Assembly: GCA_000697355.1 (NCBI GenBank)
Contig: JNEN01000879.1
Location: forward strand, 29,917-93,916
Source: Syncephalastrum monosporum B8922
Lineage: Eukaryota; Mucoromycota; Mucoromycetes; Mucorales; Syncephalastraceae
Reading direction: 5' to 3'
Length of the DNA stretch: 64,000 bases
The notes below the pieces were generated by a model. It saw only the letters and a program-made list of their open reading frames with translations. It ran no database searches and was not told the DNA's origin. Positions 12,691 to 24,928 of the stretch are shown in pieces. The position numbers were made by a program, and so were the translations under genes. The stretch's first letter is position 1; each line of letters begins with the position of its first letter.

Positions 12691-12827
12691 TGCTCAAGAT
12701 TGCGTTTGCAGCTCATTTTAACAAAACCGGCCCATATCCAGTTATGCTGGCCACGTTGATTTTGATTGGCCCGTTCTCAATCTCAGGGGCTCCGTTTCAG
12801 AATCTGGTCCACTTTCATTCTTCCTGG
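12691..12827 (-). repeat. Right arm of the inverted repeat
   Basis: Inverted copy of 11978-12130. The best-conserved part, TTGATTTTGATTGGC on the plus strand at about 12755-12770, mirrors GCCAATCAAAATCAA of the left arm. Confidence 0.65.
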
Positions 12828-12979
12828 ACATAATCCTTTTCAGACACGTACACACCTTTCACTTCATCGTGTACAGTTTTCATTTCACCTACACGCGATG
12901 CGACTCGCTTCGCTTCGCAAATGAGCCCCTTCGCCTGCAACTACGGGTCATCACAATCTCCACTTAATCTTCGGTCGCC

Positions 12980-14182
12980 ATGGTCCGCTTCCACCGCTTG
13001 TGTTATATGTACAAGTTCCGCAATGCTTTGGACCGTGAGATGGACTTCCACGGAAAACCAGTGACGGGCGAGCACTGTAAACTCTTTCTATTTCTACAGA
13101 ATAGAGAAGAGCCTGGTAAGCATCGTGGCCAGATATTGCCAGCCGTCGAATATAACGTGATTTTGTAGATCCCCAGGGACTCATGAAGTCTATCAATTGG
13201 GATACCTATGACAAAGGTCCATGGTATATGCAGCGGGACAGCAGCGAGTGCTTGGCTGCCTTGCTCACACGGCTGAATGATGAAAACCAAGGAGTGAGTC
13301 GTTTATATCAAGTCTGATATAAAGTACTATTATAATACTAATAAAAATTATGGAAATGTAAGGATAGATAGCATATCAATTGTATCTTTTCAAAAACACC
13401 AAACCTGCTGAATGGGAAAAAGGAAGGTATTTCTAAATGACTTAGAAGATACTTTCCACGCCTCTCTTGAGCGAAATTTCGTCAGCAGAACAAGCAGGTC
13501 CGTGAAAACCGAAAAGGAAGAGATTCTTCCTTCCGGGAGGTAAGAGTGTCAAATTTGAAGAGATACTATTGCTAATGACACTCTATTAGGTTATTTGATG
13601 CTGCCACTTAAGGTAGAGGGGACCGGAAGCCTTGAAAATGCCCTCGAGCAATGCATGAAAGAGGCTACAGATCGAGAAGGAGAGACTTGGGACGTGACCA
13701 CCCAGATTACCGATATGCCTCAGGTGCTCCATTTACCTCTCGACCGCACCAGGTTCATCGATGAGAGGATGACTGTCAAGGTAACTAGCAATAATCTTTG
13801 TATCATAAGATAATATTTGTAACTCCACTTCATTTTATCAGGTCCATGATAGATTTACATTCCAAGAAACACTGGATTTGACAAAACACACCAAGCCAGA
13901 AGCCATGGAAGATGCCATCTACACTCTGCACAGGTAACTGATTGATTTTACGATGTCGTACCTACTTTATCTCATTGACAATCGATAGCGTCATAATACA
14001 CAGAGGAGATGTTACTGGGCATATATAAATAATCCCTCTGCAGACGGACAGCGTTTGAGATCAACGACGAAGTGGTGAAATCATGCCCTTTCCCTATCGT
14101 TGCTGAGACTGGCTATAGCGACGGCAGATCCCTGGCCTGGTCGCAGAACGAACCACAACGGATATCGCAAAACGAGAAATAG
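12980..14182 (+). pseudogene. Degraded USP7-like ubiquitin carboxyl-terminal hydrolase
   Basis: Remnant of a C19 (USP) deubiquitinase catalytic domain most like USP7/Ubp15. The first two exons (12980-13115, 13169-13293) join cleanly and read FLQNREEP, MKSINWDTYD and MQRDSSECLAALL, matching the USP7 order. Later pieces are YLMLPLKVEG, MPQVLHLPLDRTRF (the conserved PPVLHLQLxRF box), VHDRFTF and LHSVIIHRGD. Three single-base frame breaks are needed to keep homology: at the exon joining near 13589, inside the catalytic-His box (about 14029-14031), and near 14055. The Cys box is atypical (FHRLCYMYKF, without the usual N-x-G-x-T before Cys). The open tail ends at TAG 14182. It could still be expressed as a truncated protein, but a dead gene is the better reading. 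Confidence 0.6.
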
Positions 14183-14395
14183 CATAGTGTGTCGTTATTA
14201 TTATTTAAATATACAATATCGAAATGGTAACATTGTTACTGATAAAAAGATAACGGAATATATAATGGCTTTATTGTATATGATCTTAATTACAGCATGA
14301 ACTTATGGGTATGTGCGGTTGTAGTAGGTAGAAAAGACACAGGGGGAATCATATACAGCTTTCGGACAACGTCCCGTATAGTACTATGCATTCCA
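14183..14395. other. Short AT-rich spacer
   Basis: 213 bp between the USP remnant and the Dicer stop codon. AT-rich with no coding signal; it would contain the Dicer 3' UTR. Confidence 0.4.
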
Positions 14396-17300
14396 CTACT
14401 CATCATCATCATCTGCATCGTCCTTCACTTCGCGCTTGCGGTTCAGGATTTGGCAGTTGCACACCCTTTCCAAGAGACCTGGGTCCTCCTCAAGGCGCAG
14501 CGAGGCTTTGGTTGCAGCATTACGACGTGCGGCCTTGATATTGTCGGCTGCACCAGTCGCTAGCGGCTGATCATGCAGGAAGATCACACACCGTTGACTA
14601 TCCGCTGCTGTGGAACTTGTCATATCATTTCTAAATGGAACATCAATGAGGCGGTGCGCTTTCAGAAAGTAGTTTTTAGCCATTTACCGTAGCTTAAAAT
14701 CATCGCATCCAGCGCGTTGCAAGTCCGTCGTAAGCTTGCGCAGCGGATGAATTCTGAGCGTTTCAGGCGTGACATGCGTGTTGTAAAGCGGTAGCATCCA
14801 CTTCTCAAACACTCGCTGGACGGGTTCTAGCTGGAAACCAGCATCCACAAACACAGCGCCGAGCATACTTTCTACTACATCCGAGAGCACCTTGGGTATC
14901 GTCAAGTCTGTCCAGTACTCACCCACAGCTTCGCCTCGCTGCTTCATCCCTTCATGCTCCTTCACAAACTCCTCGATCGCACGAATGAGCGCTCCCGAGT
15001 AGTGGACAATTTGAGTGTGAAGCTCGTTGATAACACAAAGGATACCGAGCACATGGTTGTTGACGCACGAGTCCTTGATATCCGTGATCAGACCCGGCGG
15101 CGCGTCGGGGTATTTGTCGTACAGGTACCGGATGACAAGGAAATCGAGAATGGCATCGCCCAGAAACTCGAGTCGTTGGTAGCATGCCACGTTCGAGTTG
15201 GGCAAGCTCGCGTGCGTCAAGGCCTCCACAACGAGTAGTGGATACCGGAACTTGTGGCCTGTAATTTCCTCAACTCTCCTCATATTCAACGAACGCAGCG
15301 CCGAGATTTCCGCGCGGGGTGGGACTTTGGTGCGGTTCGCCTCATGCGCGAGAACAAAATCGTTCCACGTCCTGACTTCGTCGAACGGGATTTGCATCGC
15401 AATAGCGCACTGAAGGCCGCCTTCGAGCCCCGAGCTGAGGTAGGCCGCGCCCATCGACGCTTCCACAATATCAGCCAGAGTCTTGTCGGACAGCCTGTTG
15501 ATCTTGGTATCCTTGAGGGTGTCGGGTGTATCCGTCTTGGCCACAAAATGATGCGGGCGCCAAAGACGACGGTTGAATGCATGACTGGTCACGAACCGGA
15601 ACAGTTTGAGGCGTTTGGCAGCGCGATACAGCGCTCTGTTACAAATGACGCGGATACGAAGACAATGAAGCTCGCCTTCGTTACTAAAAGGGAAATTGGT
15701 ATAGAGGCGGATCGTGGCAAGGAACTTGAGCAACGAGTCTAGATGACGAAAAGGATCATGTTCAGAAAATTAAGAAAAAAGGGAACTTCTTTATGGGCAT
15801 ATAATACCTCCCAGCGTCTCGAGACGCTCGTAGTTCATGGCCATACTGGCGGAGGGGGTCGTGTAGGCTTCGAGGATGGCATCATCCGTGGTCTGGAGCC
15901 GATATCGCGCGGCGGCTTCACGGACAAGCAAATACGAGTCGACGCGGGTCATGATGGAAGGCAGAATCATCGCTGATGCAAATACGCTGGCACGGAACAT
16001 GAAGAGACTGCAAAACTCGGGTATCACAAACGTAGCAGTCCGCTTATTCTCCTGCGGCTCCATCGTGCCAAGCGGCATCAGATAGTTCATGACTTTGCTG
16101 ATTCTCTGCACGTGCAACATGGGCTGATTCTCAACCGTGACGTCGAGCTTGTGTATCTCTTTGTAGTAGGCAGCAAAGTCGGGAAAGCCTGCTTCCCGGA
16201 GCTTCATGTCGGTGGGGATTGGTGTGGCGGGTGACATGTCGTGGCGCACTCCTTGTACATAGTAACGCCGCATGTTGTCGGCATAATCAATGACGATATA
16301 GTCCGTCATATCCTTGTGGACATCCTGCAGATCGACACGGGACGGTGTTGGCTCCAGTGCGTCAATCACGCCTGCCCAGTCAATGAGGGCCAGGATCGCG
16401 TCTGGTCCGCTGACGTTGATTGGTTTATCACCGTGGAAGGTCACGAGCGGCGCGATGAAATAAGGGAAATCAGGTATAGGGCACGAGAATTCCTTGTTGG
16501 TCATGGCGGATACGAGCCGGAGCGCGAAACATGCCAGATTCTCTACCATGGCTTTCTCGAGCGTGATTGGCTCGTCAAAGCATTGCATGGAGATTCCAAA
16601 GGGTCGGCCATGGTCGTACAGTTCAAAATCAGGTACGGCTTGGAACGGGTTCCAAGTCAGGATGCCCATACGTCGGACACGAACTCCGTGGATCTTGTCT
16701 CCGGGCAGCTTTAAATGGAAGATGGACAGATACAAATTGAATGGTCCAGGTCCTAGCTGTTCTTCTTCCTTGTCCTCCTCCTCCATGGGTACATCCTCGA
16801 CTTCATCCTCGAATGAGAGCAGGTCGCCCATCGATTCAGGGGCAGGCGGCAAACCGTTCGTCGTTACCGTCGTTGTACTATTTCCATTGGCCATGGTGCC
16901 AGCTTCTCCCGCGTTCGCATTGAGCATCTTCACGTCACCATTCACTCTGGATTCGTCGTGATAACCTTCTTGACCTGGATAGGGTGCCACGGTCTTTAGC
17001 AACTCCGCGTCATTCTCAACACCCACCTCCTCCTCATCGATGGGCTCCTCCTCGCGCTCCCAAAAACGCGGTGTGCGCTTCTCATATTCCATCTTGCGCC
17101 GCCGGCTGCCAATAATCTGGCCGTTTTCATCCAGATGGGGCGCCATTTCACCAAGAAGCTCGCGTTTGATGTTCCTGGGCAAGAGATGATCGCTGAATGC
17201 ACCGTGCTTGTGAAGCTGCTTGCAGGCCTCGAGCGCAGCCATGCGGATGGCTTTGGTCTTGGTTCGCGCCACCTCAGAAATCACCTCGCGCACAGCCGCG

Positions 17301-18527
17301 TTGCTCGGCAGACGCAGCACGCAGTTGTAGCCGTGGCCAGCCAGGTGAATTTCGAATACGGGCTGAAGCACGCAGAAACTGTCGGAGGGCAGTGTTCCAC
17401 AGTAGCGATGGATGAGAGGCACAGCTGAGTGCAAGGTGATGGCGGCACCAGTGCTCTCGATGCGGTAGCTCATTGCTGAGATATCGGCGGTGTCATCATC
17501 ATCCTCGTCATCCAGATCCATGTCGCCGCGGTAGAACTTGGACACCATGTTACGGTCCTCCGGAAGGGCCTGACAGAAATCACGCATGTCGTCTTCCATC
17601 TGACGGAATTCTTGGAGCTGTGCCTTTTGGGCGCCGTTGCCATGCTCCATAAGTATAATATAGGTCGAGCCTTTGCGACGTGCACGGCCACGCGACTGGA
17701 TATATCCGATCGGCGTCAAGGGAAAGTCAAATCTAATTCTGGTTAAGCATCACGCAGATAGAGATTGATTTCTTTCACACACAACGCACCGTATCACCAC
17801 ATTGCAAGGCTGAATATCGAGGCCCTCTTCGGCGACTGTGGTTGCTATCAAGAGATTAATGTCGCCCTTTTGGAAATCGAGAATGCAGCGGTTTTGCTCA
17901 TTGTATCGCATCTGCACATCGCCTTCGTCGCGGCTGCCGTGACCAATCAAGACGCCACACTTGAGTTTATCCTTGTATTTCTCAAGGCTGCCGATCAACA
18001 GGGCCAGAGCCAGGGCAGTGTGACGTCGTTCGACAAAGATGATGCCGCAGAAATCGTCCACGCTTGAATAGACATTGAGAATCTGCAGGAGTTTGTTCAC
18101 CTTGGGCGAGAAACCGGTCGTATCGGGTTCACTGTCGAGCTGAAGCAGTTGCGCTTGCTCGTGCGCTTCACGCAAGGCGCGGTCTTCTTCCATCAGCTCG
18201 TGCTTGTCAAGCTCCTGAGTGTCGAGTCGCACACGTTGGTCCATTTGCTGAAGCATGTGCTGCCAGAGTTTGTCGGCGCACCAGGGACCCATCGTTTGGA
18301 GTACATTGTTGATGACTATAAAGCAGCGTCCATAGCGTTCAATCGTGCCGAGCTTTTCTCGGACTTGTTTCGTGAGGGCGGTTTGGTCTTGGCTCGGCCA
18401 AGTGTGATACTCGATACTGACTTCACGGGGTTTGTTGACGGCCATCGTGAGATCATTGAGGTTGGAGGCTGTGTAAATCCGGCTATCCAGGTTTTGCTCT
18501 AGTTTGCTAGTTGGCAAGGTTAGCGCG

Positions 18528-18566
<39 letters not shown>

Positions 18567-19549
18567 GGGATCGACCCAATCGGGCACTCACGGAGCACTG
18601 TAATGGATGCTGGTCTTTGAGTTCATTGGGGAGGCCGTCATGCCAAAAATCTTGGGGCGTTCCTCGGGTTTGCAGTGGAAGTAAAACTCGTGCATGATGA
18701 GGTTATACGGGTGGTGTTTCGTCGCATGATGGCATTCGTCAAAAATGATAAGGTTGACCTATATATAAAGAGATAAGACATCTCGGATCCGTGCCTCTCG
18801 ATCGTCCTTACTTCGTTCATATGGATGAAGCCATGCCGTAGTGTATCGAGGAAGATTTGTGCCGTCATGACACATATATCGCTTTCCTCGAAGATCAAAC
18901 GCCACTTCTTTTCGGACCAAGTGTCCACTCCCATCTGGCCACACATGTGTTCGACCACGAATGCAGGGTCGAGGTTGGTACGGATCACGCTCGCCTGCTG
19001 GAAGACGAGAGGGACACGGTCGACTAGGAAAAAGGACAGCTTCGTCTAGAGCACCAATTGCTGTCAGGGAACCCGCCGCTTTGGAATAGATGCAGGACTT
19101 ACATGGCGGCGTTGAAGACGTTCCTCGCGCTCCTTGTGCACGGCGTGCCTGAGGAGCATAACAGCAATCAAGGTCTTGCCACTTCCCGTATCCAAGACTG
19201 CGATCGCGTTCTCGTCTCTCGCGCGGCAGAAGAGTTCGTGCTGGTATTCGCGTGGTTCCAGCATGATTGGGCCTTGGGGTGCATCGTCGAGGTCCTCCAT
19301 TATCATGGCCTCTTCGCTGTCAACCAAGTTGAGCTCCTCCTCCAGCATGTACTGATCCGCAATCTTAGCTTCCTTGTCAGGTGTGGCCCCTAGGAAGGCG
19401 GGATCAATGTACCGCGACAACTTCTCCAAGTCCACTTGGTTCATTGACTTTTGCGCCTGAATAAACTCAGCGTCGTCATTGCCGTTGTTGTTGTCGTCAG
19501 GTACAGCATTCGGATCGTCTGGACCGTCAAGAAAATTGAGCAAGACCAT
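14396..19549 (-). CDS. dcl: Dicer-like ribonuclease III
   Basis: Complete Dicer, which cuts double-stranded RNA into small RNAs for RNA interference. Seven exons (minus): 19549-19103, 19045-18812, 18758-18592, 18506-17790, 17732-15808, 15738-14688, 14630-14396, total 1591 residues. Domains in order: DExD/H helicase with Walker A DTGSGKT (120-126) and DECH (about 234-237); helicase C with [11 protein letters not shown] and [14 protein letters not shown]283 dimerisation fold (about 610-705); PAZ (about 990-1105); RNase IIIa with ERLETLGDSLLKF and [11 protein letters not shown]; RNase IIIb with [13 protein letters not shown] and [12 protein letters not shown]-terminal dsRBD ending in an acidic tail. 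Both RNase III domains keep the Glu/Asp metal ligands, so it should be active. Several family motifs appear only after splicing. The upstream gene ends 254 bp away, so the promoter is short. Confidence 0.96.
18531..18558. repeat. (AT)n microsatellite in a Dicer intron
   Basis: About 14 AT units inside the third Dicer intron (18507-18591). Likely length-polymorphic; no coding effect. Confidence 0.9.
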
Positions 19550-19803
19550 CAGAAAGAACGGAAGACGGTTGTTGGCGGCCGAAGGGGGAAGGGAGGGTAT
19601 AAGACGCCGAGGGCTGTCAAGACAGTAAAAGAATAAAGAACAAAAAAATCGACGTGTGTCCCGACGGGTTGCCAAAATTATAATCAATAACCAAGTCTGC
19701 TAATTATGCAGTACGCATATAAGTAATTTAATCTCGGGTGTTCGTGCAGTTTTTTCTTTTATATCGAAACATAATACAGCCCATTCAAGTACATACAACC
19801 CAT

Positions 19804-19871
19804 TTAGTCCTCGGCAGGAGGGGGCGGAAGTGCCGATGAGCCGTCCTCACCTCCTGCTGACGAACCGTAGG

Positions 19872-19902
<31 letters not shown>

Positions 19903-22613
19903 ATCCTGATCACCGTACTGACCGCCGTAATATTGTTGGTAGTACCATTGATTGTACGCATCCTGGCTCCATTGCTGCTGTTGTTGCGGATCATTTTGTG
20001 CATCTGTCTTTGTTTCTGAACCCTTGGTATCACCTTTTTCGCCCTCAGCATCCTTTCCTTCACTTCCTGCTGCTGCTGTTGCTGCTGCTGTTGAAGAGGG
20101 ATACTGACCATAACCTTCATAGCCTCCATACGGATACTGGTATCCACCTGATAGCTACCTCAGTCTCCACGTGGAAGATCATGTCCCTTGACTTACTTTG
20201 GTTACCATCGTCGGCCCCTGCGGATGTAGCATACTGGCTCTGATCGTAGCCACCGTATTGGCCATAGTACTGCTGATACTGTGAATAGTCATAACCGCCC
20301 GATCTGCTGTCATCCTTGTAATCTCCACCACTTCCATAGCTATTATCGTTATAGCGACTGTTTAAAAGTTGCCACCATAATCAGCGTTAGCTCGTCTTTT
20401 TCACGTTTGCCACCCTCCTCCAATCTGTTCATATTCTTTTACCTTCTGCCACCATGGCTGTCACCGCCATATCGATCTTGATAGCGATCGCCGCCGCCAT
20501 AGCGGTCGCCGCCATAGCTGCGACCACCACGACCGCCACCGTAGCCACCGCGATCGCCGTATCCGCCAGAAGCACGATTGGCCTGTATCATTGCACGATA
20601 AAAAAAAAAGTAGACAAGGTTAAACACACAACCGCGATCATAGAGAGAAATATAAAAAGTGAGAGTAAGGAGTTGCCAACAGTCATCCGTCATCGCATCA
20701 AGGTTAGTATCACTCTGCCAAGATGACCACATCGAACCGCGCGCACGCGTCTGTGTGAGAGGATAAAAGCAAAAAAAGAAAGGAAAAGAGAAAGTGTCGG
20801 GGGGACGGGTTGATCATGTACATTTCCTTCGGCGACCTTGTCCGTAACAAGCTGCTTGGCCAGCGCGACAGCGTCCGCATTACCTGAAGACATAGTGTTT
20901 GTGTTTGTGGACCAACAAAAAAATTCAAACTTTTCTCTCGCGCAAAAAAAAAAAAAAATGCTCGCCTCTTTCTTCTTTCTGCTTTGCATCGATCACAGAA
21001 AAGAAAGAGAGAAAGGTGTGCAAGGCACATGGAGCGGAGCGGGTGATTGCACCCTGCGGCATGATTCCCACTTACCAAAGATGTTGATCGTGCGTTCGTC
21101 CGAGCCTGGGTCGCCGTTCGGATCCACCTTAATTCTTGCGCCGGACTGTTCTTGCAAAGCCCGAACCGTTTCACCACCTGTATAGTCGATTGGTCTCTAT
21201 GCTTCGACATAGACGGAGCCGTGACCAGACGTACCTTTGCCAATGATGAACCCAACCGCTGTTTTAGGTACCTGAACCGAGGCGCGTTCATTGTTACCAT
21301 AGCGATCGCCACCCCCGCCACGGTAGCCACCGCCGCCGCCACCGCTGCCGCCAAAAACGCGATCCGAAGGCGGACCATACGATCCGTAGCGATCGTCGCC
21401 GCGGTCTCCATCACGTGAATCGCGTTGCTGGCGATAAGCACCCCAATCACGGCTTGGGGTGACCTATGAAAAGGGTAGGGTAAGGCATGATTCCCCGTCC
21501 GTCATATTCTTATCCATTATCGTACAGAGCCTGAATAGCCTTGGTCGCCCAGGAGATCTTCAATCATTCTGCGTGCGCGGTCGACGGAACCGTCGTTGCC
21601 GATCAAGCTAACAGTGCGTTCATGGCCACGTTCCCCCGGGGCTTCAGGTGCAATCGTGATTTTGGCGCCACTTCGATCTTCCAGGTCACGGATGGTCTCA
21701 CCACCGCGGCCAATCAATAGGCCAACCTTGGAGGAAGGAATCGTCATTTGTGAGCCGCTGCCAGCACGGGAGGCGGCCATCGCAGCGTAGTCAGTCGTAC
21801 GGGAGCCGCCGCTGAACCGAGCGGATTCGTTCGAGCGTGCGTCGTCGATGACTTGTTGCACCATGTTGCGGGCAATTTTCACTTGGTCCGCTTCACCGGA
21901 CATGTCAAGTCGTCGTTCCTGTTCGCCCATGTCTACATTTTTGGGGTTGGTCGCTTCGCATGAATTCTACTTTCTTTTTTCTTCTTGATTTCATCTTTAT
22001 ACCTGGAGCAAACTGGAGCCGAGTACCAGACATGTTCTCGATCTTCTTTAGGTTCTCACCGCCTTTGCCGATGACAAGACCGACCATATGGTTCGGCACA
22101 AGGAATTCTTCTTGCACGACGGGTTCGCCTGACATGGCTGCACCATACGAAGCGGACTGGCGTTCTTCCGAGCCAAGTCCATAGCGTGGACGCGAGTTGC
22201 CACCGTCTATCACCAGCGTCAATAATGGCCTAGCAAGAGCAATGCTACTTACATCCGCTGCGCGAGTCGCCATAGTTACCGCGTTTCGACTCGCGGTCGT
22301 CGCCGTATCGGCCTTGCGAATCGTAATAGAAATCTTCTTGATCATCATAATAACGTTTCGAGCCAGCTGGTGCAATGAAAAAGACGATGAGATTGCGCAG
22401 TGTTTGAAGGCGATGATACTCTTTACCTGAGTGTGTCGAAGCGGACGGGGGCTGGGCAGAGCTGTCTTCCGGTGGCTTTTGTTGCTTAAGCTTTTCGGCA
22501 ATCGCGCGTGCTTTGGAGAGAGCATCATTGAAGTTGATGGGGGCCTCTCCACCTTCAGCTGAAAGGGACGGAGGAGGAGGCACAGCTGAATAGTCGTCGT
22601 TGTTATCAGCCAT
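19804..22613 (-). CDS. Three-KH-domain RNA/ssDNA-binding protein (FUBP/KHSRP-like)
   Basis: Ten exons (minus): 22613-22427, 22366-22253, 22206-22003, 21932-21526, 21463-21235, 21177-21076, 20883-20822, 20582-20443, 20357-20197, 20147-19804; 649 residues. Three type-I KH folds each carry the GxxG loop: GLVIGKGGENLKKIE (about 145), GLLIGRGGETIRDLE (about 238) and GFIIGKGGETVRALQ (about 380, split by an intron). The C-terminus is RGG/YGG-rich (GGYGDRGGYGGGRGG), then Gln/Tyr-rich with a pure CAG run and repeated QWYYQQYY-like segments, as in FUBP proteins. The start MADNNDDYS is the first ATG after a purine-rich leader. Predicted role: nuclear or cytoplasmic control of transcription or mRNA fate; exact targets unknown. 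It is transcribed toward Dicer on the same strand, but no functional link is shown. Confidence 0.9.
19873..19902 (-). repeat. (CAG)10 trinucleotide run encoding poly-Gln
   Basis: Ten uninterrupted CTG (CAG on the coding strand) near the 3' end of the KH-protein gene. It encodes part of the Q-rich tail and is likely to vary in length. Confidence 0.9.
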
Positions 22614-24341
22614 GATAGAGGCAGACAAAAAGAGAAACGAAAAGGAGAGTGGAGTCGCTCAGTAATTGAATTCCCTTCTGGCCAAAGAAACGACTTCGGC
22701 ATTTGCTTGGACGTGACTGTGTTGTCTCCATATATCTCCAAGATGTTGTAGCGTGATATCTTGCTCTTTAACTTCAATATATGTACAGTACAGGAAGTAT
22801 GCACTTGTATTTATATGCAAGTTGGTCCTTTTGAATCCTTCATCTTTATGGTAATTTAAGAAGAGATTGGGTACTTGACTTCTTCGCATCGCGGTAGCCA
22901 TCTGTAGCTTGCGTACGGAGACATTTTGCAACGATGCATCGTGAGCTCTTTGTATACTTATTGCTAATGCCAGCAGACTATGAAAGCACAAAGAGGGTAT
23001 ACCTGGGAGGTACTCATAGTACTACCTGAGAATACTTCTGGACGACGAGTTTGTTGGGGGGGGGATCCTCTAACTCATCTGCATATATCTTTCCGTGTCT
23101 TATTTTGGTGGCCTTTTGCTGCTCCATGTGTCTTCGCTGAGTCCGGCCGCATGCTCACACTTTCATGAGTTACTTGAGTTACTTCTCGTGATACGAAAGA
23201 CTTTGATTTACATAGGAAGGATCACCATAGGAAGCGCTGCCAAAGTTATTCCATTAGAGCCACTGCTTGAATGTAAATAGGATCTGGCTTGTTATACAAT
23301 ACTGAGGTTGGTCAGTCATCCTATCATGGAGCTCGTGTATGGCATACAGCCCTAGCGCAATGGATATTGTAGCCAAATTACAATTGACTTTCACTACCTT
23401 GAATGAACCGTCATCATGTGGAAGTACTTCGCACAAGTTGTACGTCTATGGTCGCTTATTGCTCTATGGTATACTATTTCTGTGATGCTTACAAAGTTAT
23501 ATGCAGCACGGGAACACCTTAAAAGCACTAAATGAGGCAACGCGCTGCCTAATAGAGAATATCGGGTGACCGGTATGGTTAAAATACGGTGATTACCTTG
23601 TAGTCTGTGCGCCGACTCTGTGATTTGCATCCTTAGTCAGCCAAGTCTTACGGATGTATCGTATGTAATCTGCTTTACATAGGCATGCATAAAATGACCG
23701 TGCGCTATCACGTGAAGAGTACTGTATCGTACTGAACACGTACAAAATTCATGCCCAAAGAAAAAAAAAGATACGAAAAAAGATCGACCGAGCACGTTGT
23801 TAAACGGGCGTATCACCTTGTATTTTTTCACCTGGCAATTTCTTTTCATTCAGAAAAGTATGTAACAGTACAGTAATAGCCTTCCCCACCCTCCTCGCTC
23901 CATCTTCTTTCACATGCCCTTACCCAACCCAAAGGTGTGGTTCTCCTGTAGCTGAACAGCTCTCCCTCGGGTAAGGCTTTCATAATTTTGGAATGAAAGG
24001 AGAGACGGCTATTGTCAGCGACTGCGATTGAAAAAGCTGTATGAAGCGAGGCGCATTGCGTTCTGGATAATCGGTAGATTGACCTTTCAATGCATGACTT
24101 CATCGAAGAAATTAGCGATCGATTATCTGTTTCCCAGGAAATGCTTCTCGTACTGTTATATTACGTTCACATTACATATCGATACGCAGTTGACCCTGAT
24201 TTCCTGCCTTGACGTTTCCGTCAGTTGACATGTTAGTTACAACAGCTTCTTCCGTCATCAATGTCTCAACAGATAGGCATCTTAAAAATGAGACGTTATG
24301 TATATTGGCCATGTATCAAAGGGTTACGCGGATGATACGCT

Positions 24342-24386
24342 TACCTTTTTTTTCTCTTGGCATTTCTTGCCGAGAAAAAAAAGGTA
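24342..24386. repeat. 15-bp perfect inverted repeat (hairpin)
   Basis: TACC-T8-CTC at 24342-24356 and its exact complement GAG-A8-GGTA at 24372-24386, separated by 15 bases. In RNA it would form a strong stem. Confidence 0.85.
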
Positions 24387-24838
24387 GACAATAATTTTCT
24401 ATCGAGCCTTCTCTGCAGAATTCGAGCCCATCATGTGCTATACATATCCTGAAAACCCAGTTAAACGGAATGTGTCAGCATGTGAGGAATTGAAGAGTTG
24501 AGCCCAACACTCTCGCTTTCTTCTTTCGCCTGAGGGTGCTCTCTTTGCTTGATCGACAGATAATCGTATGGCTCACCCCTTTTCTTTTTCGAAAATAAAG
24601 CACAGAGATTTTCATATGCTCATGGTTTATCGGGATTTGCCCTGTTTAGGTAGGGCATCACCCATACCAGAGACAAGCCAACATGTGAAAGGGTTCTTGT
24701 TACACAAAAGGGAAAGGAAAGCGTGGCACACGTCATAAATTTGAAAGAATTGACCCAACATATTTTGGCAATCACATGTCAGCGGCGAGGCACAATTAAA
24801 GGGCGACCGTGCGTTTTCACATGTCACTCTGGACATGG

Positions 24839-24846
24839 TATATAAA
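24839..24846 (+). promoter_or_regulatory. TATA box of vip1
   Basis: TATATAAA 83 bp before the vip1 ATG, followed by a CA/T-rich leader. Position fits a fungal core promoter. Confidence 0.5.
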
Positions 24847-24928
24847 TGCAAGTGACGCGCTTTACTGCATTTTTTCATTACCAACAACCTTTTTTTTTTC
24901 TCAAATACAACAAACCAAAGCATCCAAT

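Larger units (their letters stand above)
11978..12827. mobile_element. Putative foldback/MITE-like element with long inverted ends
   Basis: Two arms of about 130-150 bp, 11978-12130 and 12691-12827, are divergent inverted copies of each other. Shared blocks in order, reading the second arm as reverse complement, are CCAGGAARAATGA, GAAAGTGGACCAGA, GCCAATCAAAATCAA, TGGCCAGCA, CCGG(C/T)TTTGT, AGCTGC(G/A)AACGC and TTGAGC. The interior of about 560 bp has no convincing transposase; short open stretches at 12299-12604 (minus) and 12339-12572 (plus) resemble nothing I know. I found no clear target-site duplication. The arrangement suits a non-autonomous DNA element or two inverted copies of one repeat. 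Other copies in the genome would settle it. Confidence 0.55.
22614..24928. other. 2.3-kb gene-free divergent region
   Basis: Lies between the start of the KH gene (minus) and the start of vip1 (plus), so it carries both promoters at its edges. The middle (about 22.9-24.7 kb) has only short open stretches with no family resemblance. It contains the perfect-stem hairpin at 24342-24386. Confidence 0.5.
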
